Shown here in pieces: positions 43,801 through 52,084 of a stretch of 64,000 nt of DNA. Every line of letters begins with the position of its first letter. The first letter of the stretch is position 1. The notes below the pieces were generated by a model, which did no database searches, had not been told where the DNA came from, and saw nothing but the letters and a program-made list of their open reading frames with translations. The DNA is from Clostridia bacterium (lineage in GTDB: Bacteria; Bacillota; Clostridia; Oscillospirales; CAG-272). The position numbers were made by a program, and so were the translations under genes. Location: the NCBI GenBank assembly GCA_017547655.1, contig JAFYPF010000027.1, positions 25,176 through 89,175 on the forward strand. Direction: 5' to 3'.

Positions 43801-44167
43801 GAGTGACGGAGATATAGAGAATGCATACACTATAGCCGAAAACAGTATTGAAAGAGTGGGAATGCTTGTTAATGACATTGATATACTCAAGGCTATGGAT
43901 AAAAATCTTGAGCAAAAGTATATTCCCGTAAAGCTATACAAAAACGGGAATTTAAGCAACGCCAAATATCTAAAGACTGTTGAAGAGTTTGGTGAATTGT
44001 CACGTAAAATTGACGGTATATTAAACAAGATTGCAATGGATATGAAATCGGGGAGCGTAAAAGCGGAACCGATGGAAATGAATAAAAAGAAAGACAGTCC
44101 GTGTGTGTATTGCAGAATGAAAGCGGTATGCAGAAGACTTGGCAAGGAGGAAGATGATGAGCAGTAA
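40841..44167 (+). CDS. addB: ATP-dependent helicase/deoxyribonuclease subunit B
   Basis: AddB pairs with AddA to process double-strand breaks for RecA-dependent repair. The N-terminal Walker A-like LVYGPAACGKSTYVYNRI is present. The block YLIGVNEGVFPKTAEENCIF near residue 590 is characteristic. The C-terminal RecB-like nuclease has VDRVDTF and RIVDYKTG near residues 905-930. The iron-sulfur cysteines are seen as KCSFEYHC near residue 765 and the terminal CVYCRMKAVC (Cx2Cx5C). The 1108-residue length is normal. Its last bases contain the addA ribosome binding site AAGGAGG and overlap the addA start. Confidence 0.95.
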   Translation: MLKLVYGPAACGKSTYVYNRILKDLKQGKKALLIVPEQNVLLAERCITDMSNDVSTIDLEVLSYRRLANQVFRTFGGLSFNDLNEGARLLVMWRALREASAFLKVYNNFDDRNTSLTELMLSTVDELKQFAITPLMLEKAAEKLGEKYKSLSDKLHDISFIYSTYQVLLSKEYNDPSDELTRLADRLDNNNFFKDYNVYIDAFDSFTPQQYKIIDHIIEQADGICISLCYDIKDKSGVFSTTEITYKKLKKIADRFNKGVNEVYLENSLGFENKAIEYVSKNLWCHSVQGEDFTGDDTGVDTIACHDKFEECEAVVCDIIKKVRDGVRYKDILVIARDISSYEGIIDCELENNGIPFFMSRRTDITTKPLFKLILAALAIKNKGWRFNDVISYVKTGLVGITFDECDILENYASAWNINGRRWYDGIDWNMNPDGFVEKITDDGAELLNKANEIRKKIVPPLVKFFDSIGGTTVSDVTVALYDFLCELNIKERIENKAAECRRNCNFSEEKELVQLWNLLISALDDIVEFAGEMKIDGLSYATILNLVLSKIGIGTIPARVDQVMLGSASMIRTGSVKHVYLIGVNEGVFPKTAEENCIFNDNDKFILKSVDVELSPGTNRLASDELYWFYKSISTARESLTLTYCVSDLKGASGNISVAGSRVNFLLNNKPFINYAEVPAENKIEGKNTALKILALNRDNEIGIALQRYFEKNNIYGGLAEFLDTSLDAGVSDIDDKLAKEIYKGNMSTSQSKIDSYVKCSFEYHCKYILKLQEKKTAVFRNNDIGNFVHIVLERFMSRIATDNGIDTDIDNKTVVNLIDEIIDDYVKSACQGMSENSPRFMQLIKRLKRTTILLVRNILAEFRQSEFVPSFFELPISYENENGVEPYEIMLQDGTKLFMRGMVDRVDTFKKGKDVYIRIVDYKTGVKTFSPDDIEKGLNLQMLLYLFAIWNTKRNGFKDRIKCDGEILPAGILYFAAKAPDFAIESDGDIENAYTIAENSIERVGMLVNDIDILKAMDKNLEQKYIPVKLYKNGNLSNAKYLKTVEEFGELSRKIDGILNKIAMDMKSGSVKAEPMEMNKKKDSPCVYCRMKAVCRRLGKEEDDEQ

Positions 44168-47100
44168 ATTGGAACTAACGCCTGCGCAAAAGGTTGCTGT
44201 TAATTTGCGTGGTCATACTATGCTTGTCTCTGCCGCCGCAGGTTCAGGTAAAACGGCAGTGTTGACAAAGAGGATAATAGAGCTTGTTACTGACTCGGAA
44301 AATCCTATTGACGTATCGGAAATACTTGTTGTTACATTCACAAAGGCAGCCGCAACAGAGTTGAAGGAGCGTATATCGAAAGCGGTTTTTTCTGCATTGA
44401 AAGAGGACCCGACAAACAAGCATCTCTCAAATCAGCTGCTTAATTTAGGCAAGGCGAAAATATGTACGATACACTCGTTTTGCGCCGATCTTGTGAAGAA
44501 TAATTTCCAAAACCTTGATTTGCCCGCAAACCTTCGTATAGCTGATGAGAGCGAGTCTGCGCTTATCTGCAATAATATAATGAACGAGCTTATAGATTCG
44601 TGTTACGGCGGTTTATATTCGGAAAAAATATCTGATTTTGCTGATTTTACCGAAAACTTTTTACAGGCTAAAAAAGATAACAGTTTACCAATGATTTTTA
44701 CGGGAATATATAACTATTTACGTAATTTTCCTATTGGAATATCACTTTTAAATAACTGTGCAGACGAGCTTCGTTGTGGTTCAAAAACAAATCCTCTTGA
44801 AACTAAATGGGGTAAAAAGATAACGGATTATCTTAAAAGAACATTTGAATACTACTACAAGGAACTCGATAGTGCATGCGACTATTTTATTGCTGATGAA
44901 AAGTTTGCAAGGTCATATCTGCCTGCATTTGAAGAAGACAGACGAATTTGTTATGACATAGTATCTTCTGTAGAGGGTTCTGCTTATTCTGGTCTTGTCG
45001 ATATCTTTAATGGTAATAATAAGTTAAAACTTGGCAATATAAAGAGCGAGTATCAGACGGATGAATCTAATTATTATAAGGCGATCCGGGCTGAATTTTG
45101 GGACAAGCTTTCAAAGGCTGCTTCAAATTATTTTGCTTTTTCGGAAGATGTTGTTAGAACTCACTTTGAACATACGTCGGTGGTTTGCAGAGATATGTAT
45201 GCTTTTCTTTCGGCATTTGACGGAATGTATAAGGAAGAGAAGAAGAGCAGAGGGCTACTTGATTACAACGATCTTGAAAACTTTGCACTGCGACTTCTTT
45301 ATGTAGATAAAGAATGTACGGTTTCGAGTGAGCTTGCAAGTAGTATAAAGGAAAAATACAAATATATTTTTATTGACGAATATCAGGATGTAAACGAGCT
45401 TCAAGATAAAATATTTTTGGGTATAAGTACTACTGTAAACAGATTTATGGTTGGAGATATAAAGCAGAGTATTTATGGCTTTAGAGGTTCTGAACCTGCA
45501 TTGTTTTCAGAATACAGAAGTGCATTCCCCGAGGTGTCACCCGAAAGAAAATGCCCAAACAGTGATGGGGTAACACTCTATCTTTCAAACAATTTCAGAA
45601 GTGATAAAGCTGTCATAGACTTCTCTAACGCTGTATTCGAGGTGTTGTTTAACAATAACAGTGGTAAAACGCCGTATACCGAAGGCGACAGACTTGTATG
45701 CTCAAAAGTATATAAGGATGGCGAAAAGGACTGTAAAGTAAGACTTTGCTTTATGGAAGATGATGATGATGTGGCAGGAGTAGTCAGAGAGGCGGAATTT
45801 GTTGCATCGGAAATAGAGAAATTGGTAAAAAAGGGAACAGATCCATCTGATATAGCGCTTCTATTCCGTTCGAGAAATAGCACATTATACTTTGAAGAGG
45901 CATTAAAAAAGAGAAATATATCAAGCTTTAATCAAGTTAATAGAGACTTTTTTGAAAATGATGCTGTATTATTGATGCTGTGTATATTAAATACAGTTGA
46001 TAATCCGAGCAGAGATATTTATCTTGCGGGTGCATTAAAGAGTCCGATATTTTCTTTCAGTTTATCAGAATTAACTAAAATTCGCAGGTATGAGAATAGT
46101 GGAACATTGTTCTATGCTTTGCAAAAATATTATGACGATACGTCGGATAAAAAGTGTGAGTATTTCCTTAATAAGTTAAATCAATGGAGAAAATATGCCG
46201 AGGGGTGCCCGGTAGACAAGCTTGTAAGGCATATATATAATGATACGCATATAGTTGAATTGCTTTCGGGAAGAAAGAATAATGATTCGGATATTGAACG
46301 TCAGGCTAATCTTCTCTTGCTTTACGAGTATGCGCGTCAGTTTGAAAATGGAAGCTTTAAAGGTCTTTATAATTTTATACTGTATCTTAATGATGTTTTG
46401 GATAAGAAAACAAGACTGTCAAATGCAAGACTTACGGGTGATGGAAAAGGCGTTGTAAACATTATGTCTGTTCACAATTCAAAGGGGCTTGAATTTGATA
46501 CGGTATTCATTTGTGATACGTCGCATCGGTTTAACAGAGACGATGAAAGAAGCTCGTATATAATTCATAAAGACTTTGGACTTACATTAAAGTTGCGTGA
46601 TGAAACTACTTTCGGCAAATTTAATACTTTATCAAGAAGTGCTGCGGAAATAGCATTACGCGAAGAAGCGCTTGATGAAGAAATGCGAGTTCTTTACGTT
46701 GCGTTAACAAGAGCTAAAAAACGTCTTATTATAACGTCTGCATTAAAACATGCAAGGGATGTAATAGAAAGCATTTCCTCGCCTGAAAGAAAGGTGTCTC
46801 GACATATACTGCTTGAAGCGAGGAGTATGTCGGAACTTATTTTGTGGGGAATCATAAAATCCGATTATAGGGATTACGAGATTGAGTACGTTTCTAACCG
46901 TATAGAAGAGAAAAATACGATTATCGAGAAAACGGAAAAAGTATATGATGAAAAATTGGTTGATGATATTTTATCGCAAGTTGAAAAAAGACTTTCGTTC
47001 GAATATCCCTACAAAGAAATGACCGAATTACCCTCGAAACTTGCAGTATCGAAGTTATATCCTGCAGTACTCGATGAATACACAACCGAAACCGAGCCCA

Positions 47101-47699
47101 TTGCACCCGCAATGTACGTGAAGCCTAAATTCCTGCTTCCCGAACAAGAGAGAGCGACGGGCGCGGAGAGGGGAACGGCAACGCATTTATTTATGCAGTT
47201 TTGCGATTTCAATAACGTAACTATCAACGGTGTCGAAAATGAACTCGAAAGATTAACCGAAAAAGGCTATATTGATAAGCGAAATTCGTCGCTTGTTAAC
47301 ATAGAAAGGATAAAAGAGTTTTTTAAAGGGCAACTTTTCAATAGTTTGTTGAGCGCAAAGAGGGTTTGGCGTGAAAGAAGATTTAATATTAAACTTTCTG
47401 CAACGGATTTTACGCGGAATCCAGAACTAAAAGAAAAATATGCTGATGAAAGCATACTTGTTCAAGGTGTTATTGACTTGTTATTTGTGGACGAAAACGA
47501 TAAGCTTGTATTAGCCGACTATAAGTCCGATTGGTTTTCTGATAAGGATATAAGCACCGGTAACGCCGAGAAAATTCTTATAGAAAGACACAAAACACAG
47601 CTTTCGTATTATGCCGAGGCCTGTGAAAGAATGTTTGGCAAAAAGGTTGATAAAATACTTATTTATTCTTTTGCTTTAGGTAAGACCGTAGAAATATAA
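44157..47699 (+). CDS. addA: ATP-dependent helicase/nuclease subunit A
   Basis: AddA is the UvrD-like helicase and nuclease partner of AddB. Helicase motifs are SAAAGSGKTAVLTKRI (Walker A, about residue 25), YIFIDEYQDVNELQ (Walker B), GDIKQSIYGFRGSEP, NNFRSDKAVIDF, MSVHNSKGLEFDTVF and RVLYVALTRAKKRL. The C-terminal nuclease has ATHLFMQF, GVIDLLF and LADYKSDW. Two in-frame ATGs (44154 and 44157) lie near the end of addB; 44157 gives six bases from AAGGAGG and the product starts MSSKLELTPAQ. A longer TTG start at 44139 would precede the ribosome binding site. Length about 1180 residues. Confidence 0.95.
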   Translation: MSSKLELTPAQKVAVNLRGHTMLVSAAAGSGKTAVLTKRIIELVTDSENPIDVSEILVVTFTKAAATELKERISKAVFSALKEDPTNKHLSNQLLNLGKAKICTIHSFCADLVKNNFQNLDLPANLRIADESESALICNNIMNELIDSCYGGLYSEKISDFADFTENFLQAKKDNSLPMIFTGIYNYLRNFPIGISLLNNCADELRCGSKTNPLETKWGKKITDYLKRTFEYYYKELDSACDYFIADEKFARSYLPAFEEDRRICYDIVSSVEGSAYSGLVDIFNGNNKLKLGNIKSEYQTDESNYYKAIRAEFWDKLSKAASNYFAFSEDVVRTHFEHTSVVCRDMYAFLSAFDGMYKEEKKSRGLLDYNDLENFALRLLYVDKECTVSSELASSIKEKYKYIFIDEYQDVNELQDKIFLGISTTVNRFMVGDIKQSIYGFRGSEPALFSEYRSAFPEVSPERKCPNSDGVTLYLSNNFRSDKAVIDFSNAVFEVLFNNNSGKTPYTEGDRLVCSKVYKDGEKDCKVRLCFMEDDDDVAGVVREAEFVASEIEKLVKKGTDPSDIALLFRSRNSTLYFEEALKKRNISSFNQVNRDFFENDAVLLMLCILNTVDNPSRDIYLAGALKSPIFSFSLSELTKIRRYENSGTLFYALQKYYDDTSDKKCEYFLNKLNQWRKYAEGCPVDKLVRHIYNDTHIVELLSGRKNNDSDIERQANLLLLYEYARQFENGSFKGLYNFILYLNDVLDKKTRLSNARLTGDGKGVVNIMSVHNSKGLEFDTVFICDTSHRFNRDDERSSYIIHKDFGLTLKLRDETTFGKFNTLSRSAAEIALREEALDEEMRVLYVALTRAKKRLIITSALKHARDVIESISSPERKVSRHILLEARSMSELILWGIIKSDYRDYEIEYVSNRIEEKNTIIEKTEKVYDEKLVDDILSQVEKRLSFEYPYKEMTELPSKLAVSKLYPAVLDEYTTETEPIAPAMYVKPKFLLPEQERATGAERGTATHLFMQFCDFNNVTINGVENELERLTEKGYIDKRNSSLVNIERIKEFFKGQLFNSLLSAKRVWRERRFNIKLSATDFTRNPELKEKYADESILVQGVIDLLFVDENDKLVLADYKSDWFSDKDISTGNAEKILIERHKTQLSYYAEACERMFGKKVDKILIYSFALGKTVEI

Positions 47700-47734
47700 T
47701 CAGATGGGGGGTCAAAGTTCGTATCCCATCTGAT
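47699..47734 (+). terminator. Hairpin after addA
   Basis: ATCAGATGGG (47699-47708) pairs perfectly with CCCATCTGAT (47725-47734). No clean T-run follows, so it may be a weak terminator or a 3'-end stabiliser. Confidence 0.55.
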
Positions 47735-47740
47735 TAAATA

Positions 47741-47785
47741 CAAAAAAGCGAGTGGATATTGGTTTCTCAATTATCCACTCGCTTA
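47741..47785 (-). terminator. Intrinsic terminator of the thyA-folA group
   Basis: AAGCGAGTGGATA (47746-47758) pairs with TATCCACTCGCTT (47772-47784). The T-run lies on the minus strand (opposite 47742-47747), so it ends the - strand folA transcript. Confidence 0.82.
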
Positions 47786-47788
47786 TTT

Positions 47789-48298
47789 TTATTTTCTTTT
47801 ATATTCAATAAAATAGAACGCTAAATCAGCTTCGGTATCCTTTTCGGGTTCGCTGATTTGTGTTTCGCTTTTTGAGACCATTTTCCAGTTTTTATCTTCG
47901 TCAAGATTGGGAAAATATACGTCTTTTTCAAAGGATTTGTCAAACTTCGTAACGTATGCCGTATCACAATAGGGAAGCATTTGCTTATATACACTTGCCC
48001 CGCCGATAACGAATACGTCGTCAGTATTATATTTTTTTACTTCTTCAAGTAGATGTTCAATTGAGTGAACGACCGTCGTATCTTCGGGATGGTATTCTTC
48101 CGAGGGGTGAAGAACGATATTTGTTCTGTTTTTCAAAGCCTTTCCGCCGGGGAATGTAGCCAAAGTGTTTGAGCCTAAAATAACTATTTTTCCGGAGGTT
48201 AAATCTTTGAAATTCTTAAGGTCGGCACTAACTCTTGCGAGTAGGTCTCCTTTATAGCCGATACCCCATTCTTTATCTACAGCAACAACAAGTTTCAT
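47789..48298 (-). CDS. folA: Dihydrofolate reductase
   Basis: This enzyme reduces dihydrofolate with NADPH, recycling the folate that thymidylate synthase oxidises. The 169-residue product has the family features MKLVVAVDKEWGIGYKGDLL, GKIVILGSNTLATFPGG (cofactor loop), and VFVIGGASVYKQMLPYCDTAYVT. The acidic active-site position falls in RVSADLKNFKDLT. It lies 31 bases downstream of thyA, the common thyA-folA pairing, and is the last gene before a - strand terminator. Confidence 0.95.
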   Translation of the reverse strand: MKLVVAVDKEWGIGYKGDLLARVSADLKNFKDLTSGKIVILGSNTLATFPGGKALKNRTNIVLHPSEEYHPEDTTVVHSIEHLLEEVKKYNTDDVFVIGGASVYKQMLPYCDTAYVTKFDKSFEKDVYFPNLDEDKNWKMVSKSETQISEPEKDTEADLAFYFIEYKRK

Positions 48299-48329
48299 AA
48301 ACTAATTACTTCCTTTCTAAGATCAAAAA

Positions 48330-49160
48330 TCAGATAGCCACGGGAAATTTTCCAACCTTTTCGCCGTGAATATAGTTGTTGACGGTGAAACTTTCGGGAG
48401 TAAAATCGTAGAAGTTTGTGATTGATTTATCGAGGATAACTTCTGGCGCGGGATAAACCTCTCGTTTGATAAGCTCTTCGACGATAGGAATATGTCTGTC
48501 GTATATGTGTGCATCTGCAATAACGTGTACAAGCTCACCGGGTTCGAGTCCCGAAACCTGTGCGAACATCATAACAAGAGCCGCATATTGAGCAACGTTC
48601 CAGGCGTTAGCTGCAAGCATATCTTGTGAACGTTGATTAAGTATAGCGCAGAGTTTACCGTCAGTTACGTTAAATGTCATGCTGTATGCGCAAGGATAAA
48701 GAGCCATTTCATGCAAATCCGCAAAGGTGTAGAGGTTTGTCATAATACGGCGGCTGCAAGGGTTGTTTTTAAGATCAAACAAAACTCTGTCAACCATATC
48801 AAATTCTCCCTCGCGGTATTTATGCTTAACTCCCATTTGATAACCGTACGCCTTGCCGATTGAACCGTTTTCATCAGCCCAGCTGTCCCAGATGTGAGAG
48901 TTAAGGTCGTTTATGTTGTTTGACTTCTTTTGCCAAATCCAAAGAATTTCGTCAACTGCCGCCTTCAAGGAAATTGGGCGAAGGGTTATGAGAGGGAAGT
49001 CTTTAGAGAGGTCGTAGCGATTAACTACGCCAAATCTTTTTATTGTATATGCAGGTTCGCCATCTTCCCAATGAGGTCTGACCTTTTCATCTTTTACCCA
49101 AGAGCCGTTTTCGAGAATATCCTTACAAGTGTTAATAAAAGCAATATCAGCTGAACTCAT
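48330..49160 (-). CDS. thyA: Thymidylate synthase
   Basis: ThyA methylates dUMP to dTMP with methylene-tetrahydrofolate. The catalytic cysteine is Cys157 in MALYPCAYSMTFNV. The residue after it is Ala rather than the usual His, a pattern I recall from a clostridial ThyA subtype. ILNQRSQDMLAANAWNVAQYA and IADAHIYDRHIPIVEEL carry the dUMP-binding Arg-Ser-x-Asp, Asn and His-x-Tyr residues. Length 276 residues. It is followed by folA and preceded 15 bases upstream by a HAD phosphatase gene on the same strand. Confidence 0.96.
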   Translation of the reverse strand: MSSADIAFINTCKDILENGSWVKDEKVRPHWEDGEPAYTIKRFGVVNRYDLSKDFPLITLRPISLKAAVDEILWIWQKKSNNINDLNSHIWDSWADENGSIGKAYGYQMGVKHKYREGEFDMVDRVLFDLKNNPCSRRIMTNLYTFADLHEMALYPCAYSMTFNVTDGKLCAILNQRSQDMLAANAWNVAQYAALVMMFAQVSGLEPGELVHVIADAHIYDRHIPIVEELIKREVYPAPEVILDKSITNFYDFTPESFTVNNYIHGEKVGKFPVAI

Positions 49161-49175
49161 TTTGGTAGTCTCCTT

Positions 49176-49952
49176 TTATTCTGCGGCAATATCGCCGATT
49201 GAATTTATTATAAGTCTAGGTCTGTAGGGGTACAAATTTATATTAGATAGGTCGGTGACGCCTGTCAAAACGAGTATGGGGTCAAGACCGCTTTCAATTC
49301 CGGCGATAATGTCAGTATCCATTCTGTCGCCAATCATTGCTGTATCCTCGGAGTGTACGCCGAGGATGCGAAGACCTGTTCTCATCATAAGAGGATTAGG
49401 CTTTCCGACATAATAAGCTTGTTTGCCCGTTGTTCTTTCAATAGGCGCAACAAGAGCACGGCAAGCGGGAATAGGACCTGTTTCCGAGGGGCCTGTCAAA
49501 TCGGTGTTTGTTCCGATAAGTTTTGCACCATTGTTTACAAGTCGCATTGCTCTTGTTATATTTTCATAGTTATACTGCGCTGTTTCGCCTATGATAACGT
49601 AATCGGGATCAACGTCATTTATTGTTATACCTGCATCATGGAGTGCGTTGTAAAGACCTGCATCACCGATTACAAATGCAGAACAATTGGGCTTTTGAAG
49701 CTGCAGAAATTTTGCTGTGGCAAGAGCGCTTGTGTAGAAATGAGATGCATCAACATCGAGTCCCATACGAAGAAGCTTTTGTCTTAATTCTTGGGGCGTT
49801 CTGTTGCTTGCGTTAGTCAAGAATAAGAAATTCTTTTTGTTGTCATTGAGCCATTTTACAAATTCCTTTGCTCCGGGAAGAAGGTTGTTACCGTGATAGA
49901 TAACACCGTCCATATCGCATATAAATCCTTTTTTCTGTCTTAAACTTTCCAT
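49176..49952 (-). CDS. HAD-superfamily hydrolase, NagD-like (class IIA)
   Basis: The 258-residue protein is a cytosolic HAD phosphatase of the NagD/p-nitrophenyl phosphatase group. Motif I is CDMDGVIYHG with nucleophile and acid aspartates near residues 13 and 15. Motif II is FLTNASNRTP. Lysine motif III is in VGKPNPLMM, and motif IV is MIGDRMDTDIIAGIESG. Substrates of this class include nucleoside monophosphates and sugar phosphates; the substrate here is not predictable. It heads the run that continues into thyA and folA with 15 bases between, so co-transcription is likely and a role in nucleotide metabolism is plausible. Confidence 0.92.
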   Translation of the reverse strand: MESLRQKKGFICDMDGVIYHGNNLLPGAKEFVKWLNDNKKNFLFLTNASNRTPQELRQKLLRMGLDVDASHFYTSALATAKFLQLQKPNCSAFVIGDAGLYNALHDAGITINDVDPDYVIIGETAQYNYENITRAMRLVNNGAKLIGTNTDLTGPSETGPIPACRALVAPIERTTGKQAYYVGKPNPLMMRTGLRILGVHSEDTAMIGDRMDTDIIAGIESGLDPILVLTGVTDLSNINLYPYRPRLIINSIGDIAAE

Positions 49953-50026
49953 TACGTACTCTTTCTTTCAAAAAATATATATTTTTACCATTATATCATA
50001 TTTTTTTATTTCTTTCAATAGTTTTT

Positions 50027-51319
50027 TTAATTCCATTTAATATCTTTTAGGGCAAATGTAAAACTGTCTCTTTCCTGTTTTGTTTCTTGTACTTCGATAT
50101 TGGATAAGGGTTCGTAATAATATTGATAACAAAAAATTGAAACACCGATGCATTTATCTGTATTTTTTGTAATTTCAAGACACCGTAACAGGATATCGGG
50201 ATCTTTAGCCCATTCGTTTGAGCCTCCCCCCGCCCATTTGTCTGTTTTTGAGAGGACTTTTCCGAACGTCATACCTATGATCAATTTAACACTGTCGCTT
50301 TTTATAATATTTGCCCATTTTTCGGCAGTTTTGTCGAACGGGTGAGTTTCATGCCTTAATCCAAAATATATCTGTGGACAAATGTAGTCTATATACCCCT
50401 CTTCGGAACACCAGGTATATACGTCGGCGTAGGCTTTATCGGTAACGTTTGAGATGTTTCCCTCGGGGCTTATTCCAAAGAGGTGATTAGAGTTGTTTTT
50501 TTTGACTGTTGAATATATACCTGAAATAAGCTTATTTAGATTAGAATATCTGTAGCGTTTTAAGTCTAAATTTCCGCCTTGTTCTTTGTATTGGTTGTAT
50601 GATTTAAGGTCAAATTTTTCATCTGTTGTTGGATAAAAATAGTCGTCCATGTGTACGCCGTCAAAAGCGTAGTTCTCGATTATCTCTTTTACGCCGTCAA
50701 TTATAAGTAACCTTGCTTCATTATAGGCGGGGTTAAGATAATACCTGTCGTTATATAGAGTTAAATAATCCGCTTGTGTATCGTACCATTTTTTTATCAA
50801 ATAGTTATTACTTACCTCTTTTATTTCTTCTGCAGTCATAGCTCTCAACGGATTTATCCAAGCGTGAACAGATAGTCCGATTTTGTGAGCTTTATTGACA
50901 ATTATTTTTATAGAGTCATAACTAAAATTGTTTAAGTAACTGCCTGTTACGTATTTTGACGGAGGATAATATTTAGAGGGGAAAAAACTATCGGAGTTCG
51001 GTCGTACTTGCAAAAAAATGGTATTATATCCGTTGTTTTTTACATTCTCGAGGACAGTTGTTATTCGAGAAATATAATCATTTATTTCTCGTTGTTTTCC
51101 CGAATCAGTATATATATCATATAAATCAAATTGGGAAAGCCACATAGCTTTGATGTTTTTATAATTCAAAATTTCATCAATAGGTTCGGTTGTCTTGTGT
51201 AGAGAATCTTCACTTAAGGAAGTAAGAGACAAATCGCTGTTGAGATTAGTAGGATATTTATTCTCGCAAGAAGTAATCAGCAAAAATATTGAACATATAA
51301 AGCACAGTAATTTCTTCAA
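50027..51319 (-). CDS. GHL10-type (DUF187) glycoside hydrolase-like lipoprotein
   Basis: The signal peptide MKKLLCFICSIFLLITSC ends in a lipobox with Cys18. The mature part matches the GHL10/DUF187 TIM-barrel family: AMWLSQFD near residue 60, NGYNTIFLQVRPNSDSFFPS, VHAWINPLRAM, a block with FDGVHMDDYFYP near residue 205 whose acidic residues are catalytic candidates, and YIDYICPQIYFG. Such lipoproteins act on wall glycans or polysaccharides at the cell surface. The start is TTG at 51319, overlapping the stop of the upstream gene, with GGGGTGG as the ribosome binding site. An in-frame ATG near this point is not available. Confidence 0.87.
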   Translation of the reverse strand: MKKLLCFICSIFLLITSCENKYPTNLNSDLSLTSLSEDSLHKTTEPIDEILNYKNIKAMWLSQFDLYDIYTDSGKQREINDYISRITTVLENVKNNGYNTIFLQVRPNSDSFFPSKYYPPSKYVTGSYLNNFSYDSIKIIVNKAHKIGLSVHAWINPLRAMTAEEIKEVSNNYLIKKWYDTQADYLTLYNDRYYLNPAYNEARLLIIDGVKEIIENYAFDGVHMDDYFYPTTDEKFDLKSYNQYKEQGGNLDLKRYRYSNLNKLISGIYSTVKKNNSNHLFGISPEGNISNVTDKAYADVYTWCSEEGYIDYICPQIYFGLRHETHPFDKTAEKWANIIKSDSVKLIIGMTFGKVLSKTDKWAGGGSNEWAKDPDILLRCLEITKNTDKCIGVSIFCYQYYYEPLSNIEVQETKQERDSFTFALKDIKWN

Positions 51320-51867
51320 ACATCCACCCCATTTTGATTGTAAACAACGTTAGTTTTGTTTTTATCAAGTATATGCTTTTTCATAGAATAAAAATAACTC
51401 AAGCTTATATAAAAGGTGGTCGAATTTATTTTTTTAACACAGTCTGTGAATTGTGTAAAAGGGTTGGTTATAACAAATATAAATATATCAGCATTCGAAC
51501 AGTTTTCTGTGGCGGTATATTCATTTTCTTTAAAACAGATACAAACTTTTTTGCTTTTTATAATTTTTGAGAAAAGTTTATTGTATTTGTTGTGAATAGA
51601 TATAGTATATAAATAGAAACCGAGAACGGAAATTGCAATAATCGGAATTAAAATCAATAGTGCAGTAGAAAATATTAAGAAATAAGCGCCTGTCTGTATC
51701 CAGATGAAGAAGAATCGAATATACTGAAATATTCTTCCAACGAGAATATATTTTTTTAAAAAACTGTAGATAGCCTTTAGTTTGTGTCCTAAACTTATTT
51801 TTCTTGCATTAGCGTATAGGTAGGACAAATAGCTGTTATATTTTAATGGGGTGGTTTTTGTTTTCAT
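51316..51867 (-). CDS. Unknown membrane protein coupled to the GHL10 lipoprotein gene
   Basis: I do not recognise this 183-residue product. It has a basic N-terminus (about 50 residues with several Lys), two adjacent hydrophobic segments at about 48-100, and a C-terminal soluble part containing CICFKENEYTATENCSNADIFIFVITNP. Its final codons hold the GGGGTGG ribosome binding site of the next gene and its stop overlaps that start, which supports real translation. Orientation is away from the gyrase-like gene upstream. A stretch at 51868-52001 holds only the start of its leader. Confidence 0.6.
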   Translation of the reverse strand: MKTKTTPLKYNSYLSYLYANARKISLGHKLKAIYSFLKKYILVGRIFQYIRFFFIWIQTGAYFLIFSTALLILIPIIAISVLGFYLYTISIHNKYNKLFSKIIKSKKVCICFKENEYTATENCSNADIFIFVITNPFTQFTDCVKKINSTTFYISLSYFYSMKKHILDKNKTNVVYNQNGVDV

Positions 51868-52001
51868 ATAAAGTATTTTTTCTCGAAAAAATCTTTATAT
51901 ACATTTTTGTTTTCGCCATAAATTTCGGTATGTCTATGAACATTTAGAGGTCGAGTTGGTTGTTCTACCGACCGTTTTGTTTTATCTAAAGCAGGTAGGT
52001 C

Positions 52002-52030
52002 TTGACAAAATATCAAAAAAATAATATAAT
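52002..52030 (+). promoter_or_regulatory. Consensus promoter of the GyrB/ParE-like gene
   Basis: TTGACA at 52002-52007 and TATAAT at 52025-52030, 17-base spacer, about 50 bases ahead of the ATG with GGAGG in between. Confidence 0.85.
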
Positions 52031-52084
52031 ATTTTAGTAAGATTGTTTGAAATTCGCTCAAAAAAGCGAGTTTGGAGGTTATAA

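Noticed and set aside
48680-48700. Inactive thymidylate synthase because Ala follows the catalytic cysteine
   Set aside because: The cysteine and the dUMP-binding residues are intact, and the adjacent His is not strictly required in the family.
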